Part shown: positions 35,706 to 48,700 of the stretch, piece by piece
How the letters are laid out: each line of letters opens with the position of its first letter
Position numbering within the stretch: position 1 is the stretch's first letter
Source: Enoplosus armatus
Taxonomy: Eukaryota > Chordata > Actinopteri > Centrarchiformes > Enoplosidae
Assembly: GCF_043641665.1 (NCBI RefSeq)
Contig: NC_092181.1
Coordinates: 14,417,963-14,481,962 of the forward strand
Direction of reading: 5' to 3'
DNA length: 64,000 bases
Notes under the pieces: model-generated
Databases searched by the model: none
What the model was told of the DNA's origin: nothing
The model's input: only the letters and a program-made list of their open reading frames with translations
Made by a program: the position numbers and the translations under genes

Positions 35706-37403
35706 CTCTCTGTCTCTCTACCCCTCTGTCTCATCCGTCCCTCCGTCCCCTGCTCTCTATCTGTCTCTCTCTCTCTTTCTAGGAGCATCTCTTGTTTGTT
35801 CATGCACCCAAATGTCTGCAACATCCTGCTCTCTATTTACAGAGCATGTGGGATGAAATGTGTGCGTGTTTGTGTGTGTGTGTGTGTGCGTCAGCTTTGT
35901 ACTTGTGTAACGTGTATCCGTATGTACATGTATGTGGGTTCATTGGAGTGGTTTTCGTGATATGTCTGACATTGAATAAATGTTGGAATATTGATCCATG
36001 CTTGCCCTGTAGGGTATACAACTCTTTGATTTTTGTGTAATTAAATGTTAACTGTTTACTTGCAGTGTTAAAATATACTTCCCTATATGTGAATCAATGA
36101 GTCAATTGGTCAGTTAGATCATTGATTAATCAATTGGATCATGTCTCCTTGCAAAGGGTCAAGTCATACGGAAGGGCAGAAGTGCATATTATAAAGCCGC
36201 TACTTTCTGGATTTAAAGTTTCAGACTTTCGTTGTGAAAGCCGCGTTGGCTTCAGAGCGGTTTATTTAAGACACTCTGGGATTCAACACTTCAGTAGATT
36301 TAGGTCTAAACCTGGATTTCAAGGTGATGAATCTTATTGCTATGCACCTGCTGTTGTATCTGTATCCATCTGTCCATCTGTATTCGCTTTCATGATTCAT
36401 CCAAATAATAAGGAGAAATTCTTTGTCCATGTTTCTCATGCAGGCTCAACCAGGCCCAGCAGTTTGCCTGTGCTTTACTGTTTGTATAAAGCATCTGCAG
36501 ACCTTGGAGATTGGTGGAACATTTTTATTTTTATTTTTTTTTATAAATGGAGTAATTAAGCAGAGTTTTCTCTTTTGGGGTTACATGAACTAGCATGTTG
36601 AATGACACATATTTAGTACATGCAGAACACCTTGTAACATCATTTCTTTCTGCGGGGTCTACTATGAACTAGCACTGATAGGGTCACTGAGTCGGTCAAA
36701 GCATCAATGTCCTTTACAATAACTTTGAATAAGACCCATTGGAAAACTATTAAAGCTATATAGAGGTAAACTGCTCATCCCTTTGTCTTAATTATCCATC
36801 CCCTGGGCTGTCATCATTAAGGCAAGCCAGACACTGGGACATATTTGGCATTATATTTTTAATGCTACAACAACCGGTTCAGCAAAAAACCACCACAGAT
36901 TATTCACAGCGTGTGTCTTGGCTCGGCTCCATATACTGTGACACATTATTATATCTCAGCCCCCCCCCCCCTTCTTCCCCTCTTCTTCCTCCTTCGTTTT
37001 CCCTCTCCTCATCTCCTCCCCTTCCTCTTCTCTCACCTCCTCCATTCCTTCATCCTCCCTTTCCCCTCTTGAGATGCCTTTCTTGCCCTCCCTGGAATGA
37101 AAAAGGAAAAAACAAAGCACCTTCATACATGTTCTGTTGATTCGCTTGCAAGTTCTGTATAGTGTGTGCGCCATGCGAGTGGGGCTGACGGTGCATTGTA
37201 TGTGTGCCAGTTGTTTGTGTGCCTCTCTGTGTGCAGCAGGAAATTCAAAAACTAGGCCATATCGACCACCCAGGGGTTTGAAAGCTCAGGGGGTACCAAA
37301 GCAACATGGTTTAAATAAGAGGAAAAAAAGCGTTTCAAACGCCATAAAGGGGAAAAAAAGACAACACATATGCACATTCTCACGCACATAAGCAGACATG
37401 CAT

Positions 37404-37411
37404 ACACACAC

Positions 37412-37450
<39 letters not shown>
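37404..37450 (+). repeat. (CA)n microsatellite
   Basis: CA tract with one CG interruption. Confidence 0.96.
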
Positions 37451-37454
<4 letters not shown>

Positions 37455-40400
37455 GGCACCCCTCCCATCTGATAAACCCCTGGCTCACATTGTGTTCGAA
37501 GAGTAGCATCAAACACTTAATCACACACATATCTAAATAAATCTTATCCAGCTTGATAAACATCCATGTTTCATTTATACGGTCCTCCTCCAGCTTGCGC
37601 TGGTGGCCAGCCATTTTCCTATAGATTAGGGCTTCCCCTGCTGACAGCCCCAGAGCGATGAGCTGCAGACCTTGTCACTATCGATCCAGTTCAGAGTATA
37701 ATGGATATGAATGGGATCAGCTCTGATTAGTTTTGAATTTTATCTCAGAGGTGGCGGTTTAACTCACCCTTTTTAAAATGGACAAATTTTAGGTGTGTGC
37801 TGCGTTTGAAATTGCTTATATTGATAGGACATGGTTACACTACTATGAGGAACAAGAGAACATTTATTTTTCAAGCTTTTTTAAACCTTAAATGTTGTGT
37901 GTTTGTCTGTGTGCAAGGAGGTGAAGTGGGATTGAAGTGTTTCTCTTTCAAGATGACTGGGAATATCAATAATCCCATTAATATCAGCCCATATCCTCTT
38001 CCGCCACTACAGGTCATCACCTCCCAACTGTGTATCCATTTAGACATTGATTAAGTCATTTCACTGTTGACCTTAGGCTCTGACACAGCAGAAAATAGAA
38101 CCCTAATGTAACCTCACACCATAAGGTCAAGTCACCCTGTTGGATAGGTTTAAGACAACATTTATGATACCTGCTTTCAATTGAGGAAGGGGAGTCAGCA
38201 ACTAAACACTCTGAGTCATCTTGAGGATTGTGGCCTCTAAGCTTTTCATGTGAAAAACACTGTTAGTTATATAACACTTTTGTTCACCCCTGTGTCTACA
38301 ACCAATGCTTCTACTGCTACTGATTCACTGTTGTTAAAGGTGCAACTGGTGAAATGTGGAGGACAACAACAGGGCAACTCTCAAACATTATAAATGTTCA
38401 TGTATCCACGGACAGAGTGGCAGAGTTGGTATTGTTGCACAGACGCAGTACAGCGCAATGTTTCTGACGACACTGTGTAAATAAATTGAATGCATTTACT
38501 GTTGGTTTATTATGTTTACTGAACACATTTTTCAAACGCTCAGGGCAGGCTGTTGACAACAATACGTATCAAAGAAGCATTCATTTAAATTAATGTTACG
38601 GCGCATCACTGAAAGCAGTACCTCCTGACTGACCTGATTTTTCTCACTTTCCATCTGCTCACCTCAAGTAATTTGAGGTAAAGATAAATGTTACAAACAT
38701 TTAAACCGGCAAACACATTTCCGCAAAGAGATTGAGGTGACATGGTACCACACTGCTCCAGCTAGGAGGAAAAGCTAAAATTAGCTTGACATGCGCTCAA
38801 AGTTTCATCAATACATGTTTTAGTCACAAAAATAATACATTTTAAAATGAATGATGGTTGAATTCCATTCAGCTGTTATTGTGTGTGCTTGCCCACTGTC
38901 ACACTGTCATGGCTTACATGAATAGAACAAAGCCATTGTTAATGTTATTGGTTCCACCTGGGCTTCTCTATGATAAGTTATATTGTCTGATGTGGAAAAA
39001 ATCACAAAGCACGTGTGGGGTCACTGTGAAGGTAAAGTTTGTTTGTGGATTGTGAGTGCCTGGTGCTTTGCTGTGGCTTGCCCAGCAAATACAGCACACA
39101 CAATAAAGCCAGGCCTGCCTGTTCAGAACGCTTGAAATTTAAGTAAAGCAGCCATTGATTTAACGGAGGAGTGAATGACTTTGAGCAGCTGTACTTGCAA
39201 ACCCCTGCTGATATTAATTACTTTATGCAGTGAGACATTACTGATTGCCACAGTTGGGGAAAGTTACAAGGGGAAAAGAAATTATCCATTACTAACTGCT
39301 GACTTCTCTCTCTACCAAGAGACTACCACTCCTCAAGAAGGTAATCACATTGCTCATTACAGTCTAAAAATCATAGTAATGCTTACCTGTCATTGGGACC
39401 TTCTTCTGAATTTGTCACTAATTCTACTGTAGACATGCAGTGCATTTCCTACCAATGCAATCGGTAGTGTAGTGCGCTTATGTAGTGTGGCGAGAGGTAA
39501 CGGTGTGAAGGTCAGACTCGTGCTAGTGGATGGTTGTTGTTGTGTGTTCAGCTTTGTTGGCCAGGGTCCGTGTCCAGTCTCAGACCGACAGCAGTTTAGA
39601 TGCTGAACATTGATCATAATGTAACCCTAGTTTGGCTGCCATGCCTTTGTAGGAATGATTAATTAAAATATGAGGGCAATAATTATTCAAAAACTGAACA
39701 CTGAACAGGTTTCACGAAATCATCCAATATCTGTTTGGTGAAAGGGCTGAGCATGCTACAAGCCTCTCTCTGTCTCTCCCTGTGTTACTTCCTGTGCACA
39801 TGGTTAAAACCTGCTCAGCAGTGGTTGAGGCAATCTCACTATTATTAATAATTTGATGCCCACCATGTTTTCTAATCAAGTGCTTTAACAGGTTGCATAT
39901 TTGTTGAGATTCTGACCTGGATTCAACTTCCATTTTTTACGGGGATATTCTCATCTCTGTCATAAAATCAAAAATAACCACAATATCCCCACTTGTCACT
40001 TGCCACGCTGCATGTTTATAAACACAACTAGGAAGAGTAATGTGGTGACAGTAATGCTGCTGATTACTCATTTATAATGTCTTCACATATACCTTTATTA
40101 GTTTTATTTAAATTGCCCTTTGGGTCATTTTAGATTTGATGTCCAGAAGCAATTTTGCAAGCCTTATGTTTTTTTATAGCCACCACAGACCCCTGGGCCA
40201 TGACCATAGTCAAATCTCCACACCTGCCACGTTGTCAAAACAGAGTGTATGTTTGCAACATACTGAGAAAGGTGTGCAGTTGCGACTTGCCAACTCCTGC
40301 CAAATTCTAAAAACGTAACATAAAACCTTCTGCTACTGTATAAACAGCAAGTGGCTCAAACCCAGGAAGAGGTTTCAGAGAAAATGAATCATTCCCTCTC

Positions 40401-43345
40401 TGCAGAAGCAAACTACCACAGAAGAAAAAAATAGGAAGGGGAAAGAAGAAAGTACAGGAGAGGGAGCAGATGAGCACACTGGAGCCTGTCCCTGTGGCTT
40501 AAGATGTTATGCATTAATTCTCTAAGGGCCCTGGGGTCCCCGTTTCCCATGTTAATTGATATCCCCATTAAAGAGATAAGTAGGCTCGAGGAGGAAGAGA
40601 GGGCCAGAGAGCAGAGAAGTTACTGCAGGATGTAGTCGAAAAGAGAAAGGAGAGGAGGAAGATGACAGGATGGAATGAGGAAGGAAGACCCAAGACAAGA
40701 GAGGGCAGGGGAAACAGTGCACCAGTCAGCCGCTGGGAGATGACCCCAAATGTTTTAGGGTTAGTTTTTGTGGATCAGTGTGCAAGGGTCTCCGTAAATG
40801 TCTCGGTAAATAGCAGTGTGCGTATGTGTCTGTGTGTTTGAGAGAGACAGAGAGAGGAGACCGGAGTGAGAGAAAAGAGAGAAAGAGTGTGCTTATTGGC
40901 TGACAGAGCTGCTCTCACCTAGTTTGGGATGAGTCACAGTTCGCAGAGCCGTTAATTACGCCGACTGCTGAATCAAAACTCTGAGAACGAGAGCAGCTGT
41001 CTGCGCATTTACATATCACACAGCCTACATGGAGACGAAGGGAGGGAGGCATGAAAGATAGAGAGAGGTGAAAGGTAGAGAGAGGGAAGGGGGAATTGAT
41101 ATAAAGAAGAGGAAACTGAAGAGAGACAAGAAAGGATTCAAAGAGTAACTTGATCAGAAAATGCAAGGTAAAGAATCAGGGCAGGGGGAGAAGTGGTTGA
41201 AGGGAATGTGACAGAGCTGAAGTGATTAGAGACAAATGCTGCGACTTCATCTGCCGTCTCAGTCGTGGGGTTCTGCCTTTATTTTTGTGCTTGATTCTCT
41301 CCCCAAATCTCTTGCTTCTGCATGATAAAGTCACAGATTCAGTTTTTGCACTTTTCAAGACCCCAAACATTTTTTCTGACCAGACCTGCATGTAGCTTCT
41401 AGATGATTTGCTGACACATCATTTCCTGAGTCTTAATTGAGAACATGTCAATGCCAATAACTAAATTGATTTTATTTTATTTTATTTATTTTCCCACTGC
41501 ACTCCTAAAACTGACAGCCGTAAGGCCAGCACTGACCAGAATAAGACTTGCTTTGATTTCAAAGTCACAAACAAGGCAAGCCATTAGCATACAGCTGCCA
41601 ACAGGCTAGCCTGCAGCTGCACTTAAAGCCTTTACTTTCCTTCCAAAAATAAAGCAACAAAACAACGCAAGAAGCGCAACACCAAACCAAGTGGCTGTTT
41701 TGCATTGGCTTAGCATTTGAATATCAAACACATGAAACACAGCCTACATGACAACAAGTCAGTCAGTATACCTACATCAAGTACTGGAACAATGTGATTT
41801 GAATTACTACCATTAGCTTCAAAAACATGATTCCAATAAAATGTGCTAACATCTTTCTTTTCTTTAATAAATGTTAAATGTTTTCCCTGTTGTGTTGCTT
41901 ACACACATTTTATGGTGTTAAGAGTGCAGAAACAGAAATTATTACTTGAATCAATCTGGGAATGAACTGAAACAATATAAAAATCCTACTTCAACCTTTA
42001 CTGACCTTTTTACTGTGGGTTGGTGATACTTTTTGAAACAGGACATTTTCTGAAAAGAATGTGCCACTGATGCATGATGTGACATTAAGCTCATTGGTAT
42101 GATTGTTATTCCTTATCCTTGAAATTACGTTGTCATTTGTAAATGTAAAACACACTTTCTTACCGAGCACAGAGCTGCAGAGCTTTCGAGGAGGGATGAG
42201 AGAAAAGTTGAAAATAGAAAAAGGATGATAGGCGAAGGATGAGTAAATCACATCCTAGTATTTCACATGTTTAGAAGGAGAGCTGTGAGTCAGTGACGGC
42301 GGTTGTAATTTGCCGCTGGGAACAAATTTAATTGAGGTGACTTGCAACTCCAACTCAAATTTAAAATGCCGTCTCTGGGAACACTTTAAAATCAAGTTTA
42401 TGATCTGCTCTCATCAAACAGACTAGGTCACTGCTCTTTGGCCGTGGTGTGTACTGGGCGTGAGGGGAAGGCAGATGAGATAGTTGTGTCAATCACAAAG
42501 ACTTCGTTCATGACAAGCAGGTGGCTGTGGCGGTGATGGTGGTGGTGGTGGTGGTGATGGGGTGTGTGTAGGGTCTCTAATGAACAGTCTCTCTCAGTCT
42601 TAGTCATCACAGAAACTGCACTCAGCTGACTTAGAGAGGAAGAAAAGGGCAGGACTCAATGAGAACAGACATGCGGCTTTAAAGCCTAATTGATATATTT
42701 CAAATGCAACAAGATAAATGACAAACATAACAATCACACACTTTTATAGCCAGGAAAACACATCAATGGAAGCATTGTAACTCATGTAACAAAGTACATC
42801 TAGTCGTGTGGCTACATGTTTTTTTCTTCGTCACCTCTCTTTAGATACAAAGGGATATTGGTTTTTGACAGAGTTTGAATGTGGGGTCTGGTATTTGCAT
42901 ATTCAAATGATCAGTTGTGAAGTCATTGCTCAAACTGTTAACAAAACAGAAACATGAGTCACTAAGTCCTAAAACTCACAGATGCTGCCACACTGCCCTT
43001 CAGTGAGAAAGAAGCCGAACAACTCTGAAAACTATGGAACCACAATACCATATAAAATGTAAAATTAACAGATATTGAAATAAGATAAAGAATAAAAAAA
43101 GAAACTGTACAGCAGGATTTAGAAATACACAGTCATGAGTAAATATTTCTTAACATGTGAAATCATCACGTCACAACGACATCAACACAGTCTTGCTCTA
43201 CATTTATATTACAATCAACTAAACCAACAAGTAACCATCTCCCACACTCACCTTTCCATACAACAGATCAGGCCATAGTCCAAATAAACTAATGCACATA
43301 TTTGAGTTTGAAGAAGGGAAGGGTAAGAAACTCAAAAAACTTTTT
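37451..43345. other. Long gene-free stretch
   Basis: Almost no microsatellites compared with the left half. 38335-38830 has a repeat-like texture (TTAAAGGTGCAACTGGTGAA) without a secure family. 40380-41160 is purine-rich in places. Frames are short and without known motifs. Confidence 0.55.
42531..42561 (+). repeat. (GGT)n microsatellite
   Basis: GGT repeat with GAT variants; gives a spurious poly-His frame on the minus strand. Confidence 0.93.
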
Positions 43346-44265
43346 AAAGGGAACCTATTATGCTTTTTGTTATTTTCTGTCATATATATAATGTTACAAT
43401 GTTGAATATTCATATTGAAAGTTGCCAAAGTTTCAAATAATGAGGTACATGTATGAAAAAGTAATCCCTCAGGCTTCAGACTGCTCTGAACGCTCCGTTT
43501 CCAACAGGTTTTTCTACCTTCGTGTCTACCTGACGTCAGATAGGCACGGATTTCCTTACATGGTCATCTGCTCCAGGCCCAGCGGTGACAGTACGGCCAT
43601 GTAGTTGAGGGACACGCTCATCCACCCTTTCAGTCTGTCTGAGTTATTCCGCCGCTCTGCTCAGGATTACTTTTCACGTTTTTGGAGGTTGTTCAGTATG
43701 TCTCGCAGAAAGTGCATTTTCAGTTGTGAAGGAAAGTTGGCTTTACTTGTTGCTAAAGTAATCGCTAACTACTGCTAACTGTAGCTGCCGTTAGCTAGTT
43801 AGCTGTGCAGGTAGTGGCTTTCTCAGGCATAGATATATATCTATATATATCTGTAACACTCCCTGGTGCTCAGTACTAACTGAGCTAACGGCAGCTACAG
43901 TTGGCAGCAGTTAGCGGTTACTTTAAAGCTATCTGTCCATCAGGAAACTTCGTAAAGCACAGAGAGCTGAGACATCAGAGGGGAAAACCAGAAAACATTT
44001 TCTCCATAAAACACGATGGAGTTTCACCAAAATCAGATCAGTGAATAAAGTTGTGAATAAAGTTGTGTGTACAGTTGTGTGTTTGTACAGTAATCAGTGA
44101 GGTTCAGTCCCCAGAAACACTCTGCTCAAATGGCTTGTTTCAGACAGAGGGCGAACTGAGGGGCTGCATAAAGGGCCAGTATGAGATGAAAAAGGATTTG
44201 AACTGTGAATCATGGTGTCCCAAAATACAAATATAGAGCTGGAAATGAGCATAATAGGTCCCTTC
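43346..44265. mobile_element. Foldback MITE-like DNA transposon, about 920 bp
   Basis: The element starts with AAAGGGAACCTATTATGC and ends with GCATAATAGGTCCCTT, imperfect terminal inverted repeats of about 17 bp. An internal inverted repeat pairs about 43750-43800 with 43877-43930, around an AT-rich palindromic loop near 43830-43850. There is no transposase frame, so it is non-autonomous. The last ~270 bp, reverse-complemented, match 8132-8520, and 43623-43713 matches 8861-8941, so the same family occurs twice in this window. It lies about 580 bp beyond the GPCR stop codon. The superfamily (hAT or other) is not decided here. Confidence 0.8.
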
Positions 44266-44518
44266 TAACAGTGTTGTTTAGACTAAAGTATATAGTACAT
44301 GTACAAGACGAATCAATAATTCACGTAATAACAGCAACTGTAACCACACCCAACAGTGATGTCACACTGTCCTGACCACGCTCTTGAGTTCGGATATGTC
44401 AGACTAGCTAAACAAACCTGAAGACAGCATTTAGAAATGTCTATTTGGCTGAAGTCAACATAATGGGATATAAACTTATTTAACTACTTTCTTTCCAAGA
44501 GTGAGTCGTGAAGATTGT

Positions 44519-44784
44519 AACTCCCCCTAAAAATGGCCTGTTTTGTCTGTTTGTGTATGGACTAACAAACAAGAGGCAGTGTGTTAATTTGTGAGCTTTA
44601 GATGTGCTGGTAGGTGCAGGTTTGAACCTTTGAGACAGGCTAGCTATTTCCCCTTGCTTGAATCCGTTATGCTAAGATGAGGCTGATCGCGTGTCACTGT
44701 CATTGATTTTCTCATCTCTCTCTTGGAAAGAAAGGGAATAAGGGAATAAGCATGTTTCCCAAACTGTTGAGCTATTCCTTTGAT
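44519..44784 (+). repeat. Dispersed teleost repeat in the GPCR 3' flank
   Basis: The segment contains phrases I associate with a very common teleost interspersed repeat: 'gtgttaatttgtgagcttta', 'aggctagctatttcccc', 'ttatgctaagatgaggct', and a terminus near 'ctgttgagctattcctttga'. It is diverged and carries no coding capacity. It ends about 65 bp from the GPCR stop codon, so it probably lies in or next to the 3' UTR on the antisense strand of that gene. Identification is from memory of the family. Confidence 0.75.
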
Positions 44785-44847
44785 CATTATACTTCATGTG
44801 ATTATACTTCAAATTAAGAAGTAACTATTGTGATTAAGTATTCACCG

Positions 44848-45711
44848 TCATTTTGTACAATGTTGCAGTTTTCCAGATCGAAGAATGTAGAGGAGGGGTG
44901 GGATAAATCCTGTAACTAAAGCTAAGTAGGTGGCGATGCAGAACAGTTTAGAGCTGTCCTCTTTTGATGAATGACGAAACAAAATGATTGAAATGACATA
45001 TGGTACATAGGAGAGAGCTGTAGATACAATGATGATTATAATGATTCTGAAAGCCTTCAGTTTTGCACTTTTCATCCCATTGCTCTCCTGGTTCCCATCT
45101 CCTGGTCCAGGTCTCACAAGAGCGCGAAGTGTCTCAACACAACAAAAGAGCTGCACCAGAAACCAGGTGATAGCCATGCCAAAATGCACATAGTAACAGG
45201 CTGGATATGGTACCCATGTAAGGATTATACAACACACCAGCACTGTCAGCCAAGAAATGATAGTTCCAGCTAGTCTGTATCTCAGGAGCTTGTACTTCAG
45301 GAATGTCACAGGATGCATGACTGCCAAGTAGCGCTCAAAACAGACACAACTCATGAACAGTGGACGCCCTGAAAACAGGAATCCCATGGAAAATCTGAGA
45401 GTATACCTGAAGTGGGTAAAACTCGCAGCATTGAACATTGTAGTATTTATTGCAATTAACAATATGATGTTTGCCATACAGATGGCAATCTCACAAACGG
45501 CCAGGTTAAGAGAAAAGATTTCTGCAGCTTTATCTCCAGGTCCTGCCAATATTAACCACGTGACAAACATGTTGGCTGGGAGACCAAGAATGATATTGAT
45601 TATGAGTGGAGCCTGGTCATCTGCACAGTGGGTCAGATGACATACAAGAGCCAGTTGACTGTGATTTCCATCCATCTTGCCATCTAGATGCCCTATAAAA
45701 AGATTAAGCAT
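44848..45711 (-). CDS. Divergent class A (rhodopsin-like) G-protein-coupled receptor, intronless
   Basis: This is a 287-codon open frame on the minus strand with seven hydrophobic segments, so it is a predicted plasma-membrane receptor; the ligand is unknown. Approximate helices are TM1 35-56 (Asn47 of G-x-P-A-N), TM2 63-87 (N-L-A-V-C-E, Glu74 in place of Asp2.50), TM3 104-128 ending E-R-Y at 126-128, TM4 148-168 (Trp154), TM5 174-197, TM6 221-244 (S-Y-V-P, Pro237) and TM7 257-277 (P-P-L-L-Y for N-P-x-x-Y). N-glycosylation sequons lie at Asn16 and Asn89. The C-tail is only about ten residues. No Cys sits at the usual TM3 position and TM5 has no Pro. The coordinates give the longest frame. Met13 (ATG at 45673-45675) has the better Kozak context (A at -3, G at +4), and a possible splice acceptor lies just upstream, so translation may begin there. 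The overall shape suggests the P2Y/lipid-receptor-like delta branch or a fish-expanded orphan group. Being a GPCR is near certain; the subfamily is a guess. Confidence 0.88.
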   Translation of the reverse strand: MLNLFIGHLDGKMDGNHSQLALVCHLTHCADDQAPLIINIILGLPANMFVTWLILAGPGDKAAEIFSLNLAVCEIAICMANIILLIAINTTMFNAASFTHFRYTLRFSMGFLFSGRPLFMSCVCFERYLAVMHPVTFLKYKLLRYRLAGTIISWLTVLVCCIILTWVPYPACYYVHFGMAITWFLVQLFCCVETLRALVRPGPGDGNQESNGMKSAKLKAFRIIIIIIVSTALSYVPYVISIILFRHSSKEDSSKLFCIATYLALVTGFIPPLLYILRSGKLQHCTK

Positions 45712-45712
45712 A
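45676..45712 (-). promoter_or_regulatory. Possible 3' splice acceptor just upstream of the GPCR Met13 start
   Basis: Read on the minus strand, a T-rich run (CTTAATCTTTTTATAG) ends in AG roughly 17 bases before the Met13 ATG and downstream of the first in-frame ATG. Many single-coding-exon GPCR genes carry an upstream untranslated exon joined just before the start codon. That arrangement would remove the first 12 codons and make Met13 the true start. This is inference from the motif; no upstream exon was identified. Confidence 0.35.
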
Positions 45713-48700
45713 CTTTCAAAATATCTTCTACCTTCAGGGAGGAATAGGACTGAACTGAAAAATCAATTGCTTCAGTGACTAACAAAACAAAGATAGTCAG
45801 ATATCTTAAATCTTTGGTAAGCAAGCATATTACATTTAAGCAATAATACATGGCCATTGAATTGCAGTGAACCAGTGCAAGTATAGCAGGGTATAGCACA
45901 ACTTTCAGAGCATGATTGTTATTACACCATGTTTTCAGTATTGACGTGATTAGCTGTTTAGTCAACTATGCCTTTAAATAAGCTTTATATTTAAAAACAA
46001 GCTGTGCACATTTACAGTCATGATCAGCCTTGCCTCCAGCGTAGCATCAGAGAAGCTCTGATTAGTAGTTGCCCGTAAGCTGTCCACACAGGATGTGCTG
46101 GCTAGCTCGTTAATCTTTTCCCAATACATAATCATTGAATTAGAATGTGTGGTAACATAACACCCAAATGAAAAACAGTGATACCAATGATGCAAATGCA
46201 GATTTGTTTTGTGTTGCCTAGTTGATAGCCACTGGTTGGGTATCAAAAGGTAAAGTAAATAAAAAGATGCAGAGATTGTGAAAAATATCTTTTAACAAAT
46301 TCTAATTTGTCTACTTCTACCTTTAATTTAATGTTTCACATTTTAGTGAGTGTTAGTTTTAGTTTGTTTTCTAACTAGCGATGCACTGGTGCAGTACATG
46401 ATATGACATGTAGCAGTAGGTTTATAGACAGATGCAAATCTAAATTCAGATAAATGAAGATGCCCTTGAAGACTTTTTAATTCATTACGTGTATAATCTG
46501 ATCTGTAATTTCAAAAATACAAAGAAATTATTTCCAAAGCAGTCCCTCTTTAAATAATGTTTTTTTTTTTGGTAATATGTAGCATTTTCATTTTGAAAAT
46601 CAGAACAAAATACTAAATACTGAAGTGAGAATAGAATATGAAACAAAGCCCTATAGGTTTTGTGAGCAAATTAATCTCCACTGTTGTATTAAGAAAATTC
46701 CATTGCCAAACCTGTTATTTGCTGGTGTTGTCTCACTCCTCGATTAAACGTGCTTCTGTTGTCTCAAATGTTCCCCTACACACTGGTACTATTTGCATCT
46801 CTATAAGTTCTGAAACCCGTGGTACACGAAGCTAATAGTATGCAAATACTTAAGTGCATGGGCCATCACCCATGATATGACTGATCACTCTTTGGCCTTA
46901 CGCGCGCTCGGGTTGACAGCTGAGGTGGCAGCAGTGATTATGGTCTGAGTGTACCAGAACATTGTAGAGAGGCGAGTTGTTTTTGTAATACGGAATTTGT
47001 TGTCTTTGAAAAAGAAATAAAACATCATATTTAAAGGACACAGAAGTATAAACTAGTTGCTAAATTTGATAGAGGTAATCATTTAAATTGTTATACAGCA
47101 GCCTATATATGGTGTACATGTATATTGTTATTGATAACAAAGTTCAGACTTTAAATCAAATGAACAAAAAGCACAGATGTGTGCTAAGAGAGTTCCACGC
47201 ATGTTTGAGGTTGCACTGTGAGGCCAGTTGGTGTGTCTGGTGACCATTAAACCATAGCTCAATCTTGGTAATTTGAAGAGAAAAACTTCACTAAAGGTGT
47301 CACTAAATGTTAGCATAATAAAGTAATGTTCTAAATCTCTGAACCACTTACCAGACTAACCAATATTAAGCAGCAAGCCTGCATGCTGGGGAAGCTCTCC
47401 AAACAGATTAAGCACAACAGGCCACACAAGTGTCTATCAGCCAAAAGCTGACCGATGTCAGAAGTACACGGGTTCTTACAACTTCACTAAAGTCAAAAAG
47501 AAGGGTTAGGGTTAGGAAACTCACTACATGTACATTTCTTCCCACCTTTCTCTCTTTTCTCCAACTCTCAACAGTATTATAAATCATTCTCAACCAAACA
47601 GTTATCTGGAACCTTGTATCCCAAGTGTCCTTGTGTTCAAACAGGGTGTTTTGTGCGATCAGTCTATGGCTACCTTGGACGACCAACAAGAACTCCCCAC
47701 TCAGGTTCATGTCTCACTTTGATCAAGGAGTCATTTGTCCCAGCATTACTGAGGCACAAAAGCCCCTCAGCTGTGATAAGGATGTATCCTTAATAATATA
47801 AATAATAAGCTATCAAAGATGGATTAAGCCTTATTATGTGAAAGGGTTACAAAAACTGCCAATACCCTTGTTTACCTTTGTTGCTATTGGTTTGGGCATA
47901 TGCCAATAAAAACAAGACAATGTCACTTACAGTAATACACAGTACAACGGTGGGCAGTCATCCCAGGAGTAGTAAGAAAACAGGTGACTGGTGAAGAAAG
48001 TTAAACTTTTAGGAAGGAACTTTGAGAGTCAATGGTCCAAAGTACCTCTAAAACACATGTGAATGTTGAATTTACATTTAGGATGATCGGAAAACATTTT
48101 AAACACACTGTTAAATCCTGAAGAACTATCACAGTATCACAGTTCTGTGAATACATTTTGCATCTATTACATTACATTGCTTATTTAAATGTCCGTCTAA
48201 ATACAGCTATTAATGTGATTAAGGCAGAATCTGTAACAAGCAGATTCTGTGACGGGTTAGATTAATGTCTGAGTCTTACTAATAATGTCATTCACATGTC
48301 ACTGAAAGTGATCCTGGCTAGGATGGCTGTTATTTTAAAACGTACAAAAGTATGGTATTACCTTAAAATTAAAATGAAAGTTGTTGATTAAGTATTATTT
48401 TAGGCAATCTTAATACAGGGTGGATTTGAATTTGAACACGTGTGAAGGCTGAAAAAAAATCTGGTAAACATAAACACATCACATCTCTTTCAAAGGTGTA
48501 AATCCAAAAATGATTTGCAAAAACAATGACCCGTGACTCTTTGCTTTAGTGTCTATGGCGTACAAAGGGAGAACTAAACAAATACAGTTTCTCTTCCGAG
48601 AACACAACTTTCATTGCATATCGTTTCATATTTGCATACTTGACATTATTGAAAAAAAATGCTCCTGCAAGAACAGGTGGATAGACTTGGGGAACAAAAC

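Noticed and set aside
36122..36559. 145-codon plus-strand frame with mixed composition
   Set aside because: It is not low-complexity, but I see no domain, homologue or splice context. Too weak to list as a gene without a search.
45974..46246. 90-codon minus-strand frame upstream of the GPCR as an additional exon
   Set aside because: No hydrophobic pattern, no motif and no paired splice sites that would join it to the receptor.
47505..47516. TTAGGGTTAGG, telomere-like
   Set aside because: Fewer than two full units. Similar short GGTTAGGGT runs at 2740, 28636 and 59682 fit chance or known dispersed repeats, not an interstitial telomere.
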